Below are positions 13,779 through 17,389 of a stretch of 17,389 nucleotides of DNA, piece after piece. Position numbers and translations under genes: made by a program. Every line of letters begins with the position of its first letter. Position 1 is the first letter of the stretch. Origin of the DNA: Bordetella parapertussis (GTDB lineage Bacteria > Pseudomonadota > Gammaproteobacteria > Burkholderiales > SG8-41). Below the pieces are notes generated by a model. That model saw only the letters and a list, made by a program, of their open reading frames with translations, was not told the origin of the DNA and did no database searches. The DNA is taken from the NCBI GenBank assembly GCA_945870465.1, contig CAMBSS010000090.1, forward strand, positions 1 to 17,389. The letters are read 5' to 3'.

Positions 13779-14921
13779 TCACCAGCCACTAAAGCGCGGC
13801 CAGACTGCCGCGATCTGCGCACTGTCATCGACGACATGATAGCGATCGTGCTGCGCCGCCGTCGCGCAAGCGTGATTGGGTAATACGCGCAGCAGCGTGC
13901 CGACCGGGTACTGCGCCGCGTCGAGAGCGCCGCCGCCGCGACGGCCGACGATGCCGTGCTCCTGGTTGGTCGAAACCACCAGCAGGTCTGCGAGCGGCGC
14001 ACCCGCGGCATCGCAGACCACGCCGTAGCCCTGGTCTATTTTCTGACTGGAGGTGCCGCGGTCGCGCGACATCGCCATCCAGCCCGCGTCCGTGATGATC
14101 CAGCCTTTGTCGGCCTGATGGCCGATGACGGTCGCCAGCACCGACACCCCGATGTCGTCGATGGCGCACACGTTGAGGCCCGCCATCACCAGGTCGAAAA
14201 ACATGTAGACACCGGCGCGCACTTCCGTGACGCCGGCGAGGTCTTCGCTGTAAGTGGCGGTCGGCGTCGAGCCGACGCTCACGATGGGGCAAGGCAGCCC
14301 CGCCGCGCGCAAACGCTCCGCGCAGCGCGCAACTGCATTGCGCTCGCGCACCGCCATTGCGCGTATTTTTTCCACGGTATCGCAGTTGTACGAATCGCCT
14401 GCGTGGGTCATGATTCCGCGCAATTGCGCGCCGCCGCCGGCCGCGAGGACGCGGCCGATTTCGATCAGCACCGCATCTTCGGGTTTGACGCCCGAGCGAT
14501 GGCCGTCGCTGTCGATCTCGATCAGTGCCGGAAATTCAAGACCGAGCGCTTTGCCGCGCGCGGCGACGATGCGCGCCGACTCGACATTATCGAGAATGAT
14601 GGTGACGTCGGCGCCCTTGCGCCGCAAAGCCGCGACGTGGTCGAGCTTGTTCGGCGTGATGCCGACCGCGTAGAGGATGTCCGTGATGCCGTGCGCGAAA
14701 AACTGCTCGGCTTCTTTCAGCGTCGACACCGTGATGCCGCCGGGCTGGCCGGCCAGCGCCAGGCGCGCGACCTCGAAACACTTGGCCGTCTTGACGTGCG
14801 GACGCAGCCCGACTTTCAGTTTCGCGAGGTGGTCGCGCATGCGCGCGATGTTGCGCTCCACCTTGCCGCGCTCGAGCACGAGGCAGGGCGTTTCCAGTTG
14901 CTCCAGACTGCTCACGCTCAT
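13779..14921 (-). CDS. DSD1-family PLP enzyme (D-threonine aldolase / D-serine dehydratase type)
   Basis: A 380-residue fold-type III PLP enzyme with an N-terminal alanine-racemase-like barrel. The PLP lysine is K44 in LRPHVKTAK, and ETPCLVLERGKVERNIARM precedes it. Family motifs include GGITVSTLKEAEQF, LIEIDSDGHRSGV and VSVGSTPTA. The C-terminal domain carries PNHACATAAQHD, whose H350 and C352 match the metal-binding His-x-Cys of D-threonine aldolases and eukaryotic-type D-serine dehydratases. It therefore probably cleaves or dehydrates D-beta-hydroxy-amino acids; the exact substrate is not determinable. The start is an ATG at 14921. A family B element separates it from the broken cupin gene downstream. 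Confidence 0.88.
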   Translation of the reverse strand: MSVSSLEQLETPCLVLERGKVERNIARMRDHLAKLKVGLRPHVKTAKCFEVARLALAGQPGGITVSTLKEAEQFFAHGITDILYAVGITPNKLDHVAALRRKGADVTIILDNVESARIVAARGKALGLEFPALIEIDSDGHRSGVKPEDAVLIEIGRVLAAGGGAQLRGIMTHAGDSYNCDTVEKIRAMAVRERNAVARCAERLRAAGLPCPIVSVGSTPTATYSEDLAGVTEVRAGVYMFFDLVMAGLNVCAIDDIGVSVLATVIGHQADKGWIITDAGWMAMSRDRGTSSQKIDQGYGVVCDAAGAPLADLLVVSTNQEHGIVGRRGGGALDAAQYPVGTLLRVLPNHACATAAQHDRYHVVDDSAQIAAVWPRFSGW

Positions 14922-14942
14922 CGCCAGACCTCACTTCACCCC

Positions 14943-15013
14943 GCGCAAATTCAGCGGCAGCCCTGCTGCCCGCCGCAATTTGCGCAGACGGCGCGGCACG
15001 CGCTTTGCGCGTG
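14943..15013. other. Two stem-loops between ychF and the DSD1-type gene
   Basis: GCGCAAATT (14943-14951) and AATTTGCGC (14977-14985) are perfect 9-bp inverted arms around a GC-rich loop that itself contains GCAG-CC-CTGC. A second dyad, CACGCG-CTTTG-CGCGTG (14997-15013), lies 11 nt downstream of the ychF stop. There is no T-tract, so these may be mRNA 3'-end or attenuator structures, but they are not clear intrinsic terminators. Confidence 0.45.
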
Positions 15014-15024
15014 TCCGTACGCCG

Positions 15025-16116
15025 TCAAACGTTAAACCGGAAATGCATGACATCGCCATCGCGCACGATGTATTCCTTGCCTTCCAGCCGCATCTTGCCG
15101 GCCTCCTTGGCGCCGTGCTCGCCTTTGTGTTTGATGAATTCGTCAAAAGCGATCACTTCGGCGCGAATAAAACCTTTTTCGAAATCGGTGTGGATGACGC
15201 CCGCCGCCTGCGGCGCAGTGTCGCCCTTGTGCATGGTCCACGCGCGCACTTCTTTCGGCCCGACGGTGAAGTAGGTCTGCAGGCCCAGCAATTCGTAGGT
15301 CGCGCGGATCAGGCGGTTGAGTCCCGGTTCCTGCATGCCGATGTCGGCCAGAAACACATTTTTGTCTTCGTCCGACAGATCGGCGATTTCGGCTTCGAGC
15401 GCGGCGCAGATCGCGACCACCGGCGCATGCTCGGCGGCGGCATAGGCCTTGACCTTGTCGAGCAACGGATTGTTCTCGAACCCCTTGTCGTTGACGTTGG
15501 CGACGTAAATGGCGGGCTTGGCCGTCATCAGACACAGCGGTTTCAACAGCACGGCATCTTCTTTTTCAAGCTTCATGCCGCGCACCGGCTTGCCCTGGTC
15601 GAGCTGCGCGCGCACCTTTTCGAGCAGAGCTGCGAGCTTGATCGCCTCCTTGTCGCCGGCCTTGGCGGTCTTGCCCGCGCGCTGGACCGCTTTTTCGACG
15701 GTCTCCAGATCGGCTAGCGCCAGTTCCGTATGAATGGTCTCGATGTCCGAGATGGGATCGACCTTGCCGGACACGTGGATGACGTTGTCGTCGACGAAAC
15801 AGCGCACCATGTTGATGATGCCGTCGGTCTCGCGGATATTGGCGAGAAATTTGTTGCCGAGACCTTCGCCTTTTGACGCGCCTGCGACCAGGCCCGCGAT
15901 GTCGACGAACTCGACCACTGCGGGTACCGTTTTTTCCGGTGTCGCGATGTCGACCAGCGGCTGTAGCCGCGGATCGGGCACTTCGACGATGCCGACGTTG
16001 GGCTCGATAGTGCAGAACGGATAGTTTTCCGCAGCGATGCCGGCCTTGGTCAGCGCATTAAACAAGGTCGACTTGCCGACATTGGGCAGGCCGACGATTC
16101 CGCATTTGAGGCTCAT
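15025..16116 (-). CDS. ychF: YchF/OLA1-family P-loop NTPase
   Basis: YchF is an OBG-type translation-factor-class P-loop protein that prefers ATP over GTP, binds ribosomes and is linked to stress control. The 363-residue length is standard. Seen are the P-loop GLPNVGKST (9-17), the switch/G3 region [20 protein letters not shown], the altered G4 region YVANVND replacing NKxD (family-typical, explaining ATP use), and the C-terminal TGS domain ending MHFRFNV. It starts at ATG 16116, 7 nt after the CT/GA repeat, without a Shine-Dalgarno. As in many betaproteobacteria it follows pth. Confidence 0.96.
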   Translation of the reverse strand: MSLKCGIVGLPNVGKSTLFNALTKAGIAAENYPFCTIEPNVGIVEVPDPRLQPLVDIATPEKTVPAVVEFVDIAGLVAGASKGEGLGNKFLANIRETDGIINMVRCFVDDNVIHVSGKVDPISDIETIHTELALADLETVEKAVQRAGKTAKAGDKEAIKLAALLEKVRAQLDQGKPVRGMKLEKEDAVLLKPLCLMTAKPAIYVANVNDKGFENNPLLDKVKAYAAAEHAPVVAICAALEAEIADLSDEDKNVFLADIGMQEPGLNRLIRATYELLGLQTYFTVGPKEVRAWTMHKGDTAPQAAGVIHTDFEKGFIRAEVIAFDEFIKHKGEHGAKEAGKMRLEGKEYIVRDGDVMHFRFNV

Positions 16117-16123
16117 ATGTTTT

Positions 16124-16295
16124 GGGAGAGGGGGAGAGGGGAGGATTGAAGAGCGAGAGGGGAGAGGGGAGAGGCGAGTGGGGAGGCGGGAGTTGCTCTA
16201 AGGCTTCACTTCACTCCTCTCTCCTCTCTCCTCTCTCCTCTCTCCTCTCGCTTCTCGCTTCTCGGTTATTCGCTTCTCGGTTATTCGCTTCTCGC
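16124..16295. repeat. Family A inverted GA/CT heptad element, copy 4 (pth-ychF)
   Basis: The gap is filled by a purine-rich block (16124-16192, GGAGAGGGG units) and a pyrimidine-rich block (16214-16295). The latter includes four perfect tandem CCTCTCT heptamers (16216-16243), a fifth with T to G, and a 15-bp tandem pair CTTCTCGGTTATTCG (16258-16272 and 16273-16287). On the minus strand it starts 1 nt after the pth TGA and ends 7 nt before the ychF ATG. Confidence 0.85.
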
Positions 16296-16296
16296 T

Positions 16297-17145
16297 TCAT
16301 TTCTTGCCGTCCGGCAAAAGTTTTTTGAACAACGATTTCAGGCCGCCTTTTTTCTCCTCTGCTGGCGCCTGCTGCGGCTCCGGCGCGGGCATGGCCTTTT
16401 GCTGCTGCGCGGTCGACTCGGCAACGGCCGGCTTATCCGCCTTGGGCCGTTTGGTCGCCGCGGCCGGCTTTGCGTCCGATTCCGCCGCGGATGCATTTTC
16501 CGGCGTTTTCTCTTTCGTTTTCTCTTTCGCTTTGGCGGGCGCTTTTTCCGGTGCCGCTTTTTCCGGTGCTTTTGCCGGCGTTTTCTCAACTGTGTGCAAT
16601 TTCAACATCACGCCCGACATGTCACCGGCCAGCACCAGCGGCATAACATCCAGCGCGCGTCCTATGGTCTCGTCGATGGCCGCCCGGTCATCCGCACTGG
16701 GTTTGTTCAGTACGTAATCGCTCACCCCCTGGCGATCGCCCGGATGGCCGATGCCTATCCGCAACCGCCAGTAGTCGTGCGAGCCCAGGCGCGCCGATAT
16801 ATCCCGTAGCCCGTTGTGGCCGGCAATGCCGCCGCCCTGCTTGACCTTGGCGACGCCCGGCGCGAAATCGAGTTCGTCGTGCACCACCAGGATGTCGGCG
16901 GGCGCGATCTTGAAAAAGCTTGCCATCATCTGCACCGGCTGGCCGCTCGCGTTCATGAAGGTCTGCGGCAACAGCAGCCACACGCCGGACTCGGCGTGGC
17001 GGCCGACCAGCGCCTGGAACTTGGCGTCCTTGCGCATCGCGATGCCGTTCTGGGCGGCAAAACGCTCGATCAGCCAGAAGCCTGCGTTGTGGCGCGTGCG
17101 TTCGTATTTTTCGCCCGGATTGCCGAGCCCGATGATCAGTTTCAT
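16297..17145 (-). CDS. pth: Peptidyl-tRNA hydrolase with long C-terminal tail
   Basis: Pth recycles peptidyl-tRNA released from ribosomes. Residues 1 to about 187 form the catalytic domain with N9 (GLGNPG), H19 (TRHNAGF), N65 (TFMNASG), D90 (VVHDELDF) and N111 (AGHNGLRD), corresponding to the known active-site and tRNA-binding residues. The protein is 282 residues, whereas the family is usually about 190. The extra roughly 95 residues are low-complexity Lys/Ala/Pro/Glu repeats (TPAKAPEKAAPEKAPAKAKE) ending in a basic amphipathic segment, GGLKSLFKKLLPDGKK. The tail keeps an open frame and a strong codon bias, so it appears real. An ATG at 17145 follows the family C repeat by 5 nt. Confidence 0.93.
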   Translation of the reverse strand: MKLIIGLGNPGEKYERTRHNAGFWLIERFAAQNGIAMRKDAKFQALVGRHAESGVWLLLPQTFMNASGQPVQMMASFFKIAPADILVVHDELDFAPGVAKVKQGGGIAGHNGLRDISARLGSHDYWRLRIGIGHPGDRQGVSDYVLNKPSADDRAAIDETIGRALDVMPLVLAGDMSGVMLKLHTVEKTPAKAPEKAAPEKAPAKAKEKTKEKTPENASAAESDAKPAAATKRPKADKPAVAESTAQQQKAMPAPEPQQAPAEEKKGGLKSLFKKLLPDGKK

Positions 17146-17150
17146 AAATT

Positions 17151-17289
17151 AACCGCCAAGCCGCCAAGACCGCCAAGAACTGCAAGAGAAAGAGTCGGAA
17201 AATAAAACGTCATATGTAACACTTTAAAGATCAGCCCACCGAATACCCACACCGTCTCGGATTCGAATTTCCTGGCGGTCTTGGCGGTT
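17151..17289. repeat. Family C inverted repeat upstream of pth
   Basis: A left arm at 17151-17179 (AACCGCCAAG-CCGCCAAGA-CCGCCAAGAA) pairs with a right arm at 17269-17289 (TTCCTGGCGGTC then TTGGCGGTT), separated by about 90 bp of unremarkable, AT-richer sequence that may hold the pth promoter. The 9-10 nt unit CCGCCAAGA is repeated three times in the left arm. This is a third repeat family with arms facing each other, distinct from families A and B. No gene is seen in 17146-17389. Confidence 0.75.
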
Positions 17290-17307
17290 CAATCCATTCA
17301 AGGCAAC

Positions 17308-17361
17308 AAAAAAAGCCCGCCAACTTCCGTTCGCTTGCACGCAAACGCCAGTATGGCGGGC
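17308..17361 (-). terminator. Rho-independent terminator of a gene beyond the right edge
   Basis: Read on the minus strand, GCCCGCCA (17361-17354) pairs with TGGCGGGC (17322-17315), enclosing an inner TTGC-containing hairpin, and is followed by seven T residues (17314-17308). This is a good intrinsic terminator for a minus-strand gene lying to the right. The neighbourhood suggests the ribosomal protein L25 gene (rplY), which often precedes pth, but none of it is visible. Confidence 0.8.
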
Positions 17362-17389
17362 CCGTTTCCGGACAACGCAGCCCGGACTA

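Noticed and set aside
13956..15717. Two long plus-strand open frames opposite the DSD1-type gene and ychF
   Set aside because: They mirror well-conserved genes on the minus strand and show shadow-frame composition.
2485..16295. GAGAGGC arrays as a CRISPR array
   Set aside because: The period is 7 nt with no spacers, and there are no cas genes.

Overview
The window looks like a GC-rich (by eye around 60 %) betaproteobacterial chromosome, probably from an environmental lineage. The basis is the conserved proteobacterial gene order (yebC-ruvC-ruvA-ruvB next to ybgC-tolQRAB, and ychF-pth) and the style of the proteins. I cannot name a genus from sequence alone. No rRNA, tRNA, CRISPR array or transposase gene is visible.

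Left block (1-7262, all minus strand, read right to left): yebC, a four-helix-bundle (S23/IVP-type) gene, ruvC, ruvA, a Fic-wHTH gene, ruvB, ybgC, tolQ, tolR, tolA and the first ten codons of tolB. This is the Holliday-junction resolvase operon running into the Tol-Pal envelope operon. Two accessory genes have been placed inside it: the four-helix-bundle gene between yebC and ruvC, and the Fic gene with its own 11-bp dyad between ruvA and ruvB.

Middle block (7368-10906, plus strand): a HerA-like DUF853 ATPase behind an extended -10 promoter, a MITE-like element, an EamA/DMT permease and a three-TM hypothetical protein. An accessory island follows (10963-12965). It holds a minus-strand PIN toxin/Phd-type antitoxin pair with a 9-bp operator dyad, and a plus-strand gene combining a winged helix, a GHKL ATPase and a STAS-like domain. 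That gene has a dyad-overlapped, apparently leaderless promoter and lies between two 24-bp direct repeats.

Right block (13111-17389, minus strand): a cupin gene broken by one amber codon, a second MITE-like copy, a DSD1/D-threonine-aldolase-type PLP enzyme, ychF, and pth with an unusual approximately 95-residue Lys/Ala/Pro tail. At the right edge is the terminator of an unseen minus-strand gene, possibly rplY.

The most striking feature is the intergenic DNA, which is largely made of several families of inverted-arm repeats. Family A consists of 7-nt-periodic GAGAGGC arrays followed by the complementary GCCTCTC arrays. It occurs after ruvB, yebC, the cupin and pth, always within about 10 nt of a TGA stop. 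At the yebC-ruvC junction the two arms are separated by the four-helix-bundle gene, an architecture reminiscent of 23S rRNA intervening sequences but outside rRNA. Family B is a 167-193 bp TIR element present twice, each copy ending exactly 7 nt before the next ATG. Family C is an AACCGCCAAG inverted repeat upstream of pth. I regard the family A/four-helix-bundle combination and the HTH-ATPase-STAS cassette as the best candidates for undescribed biology.
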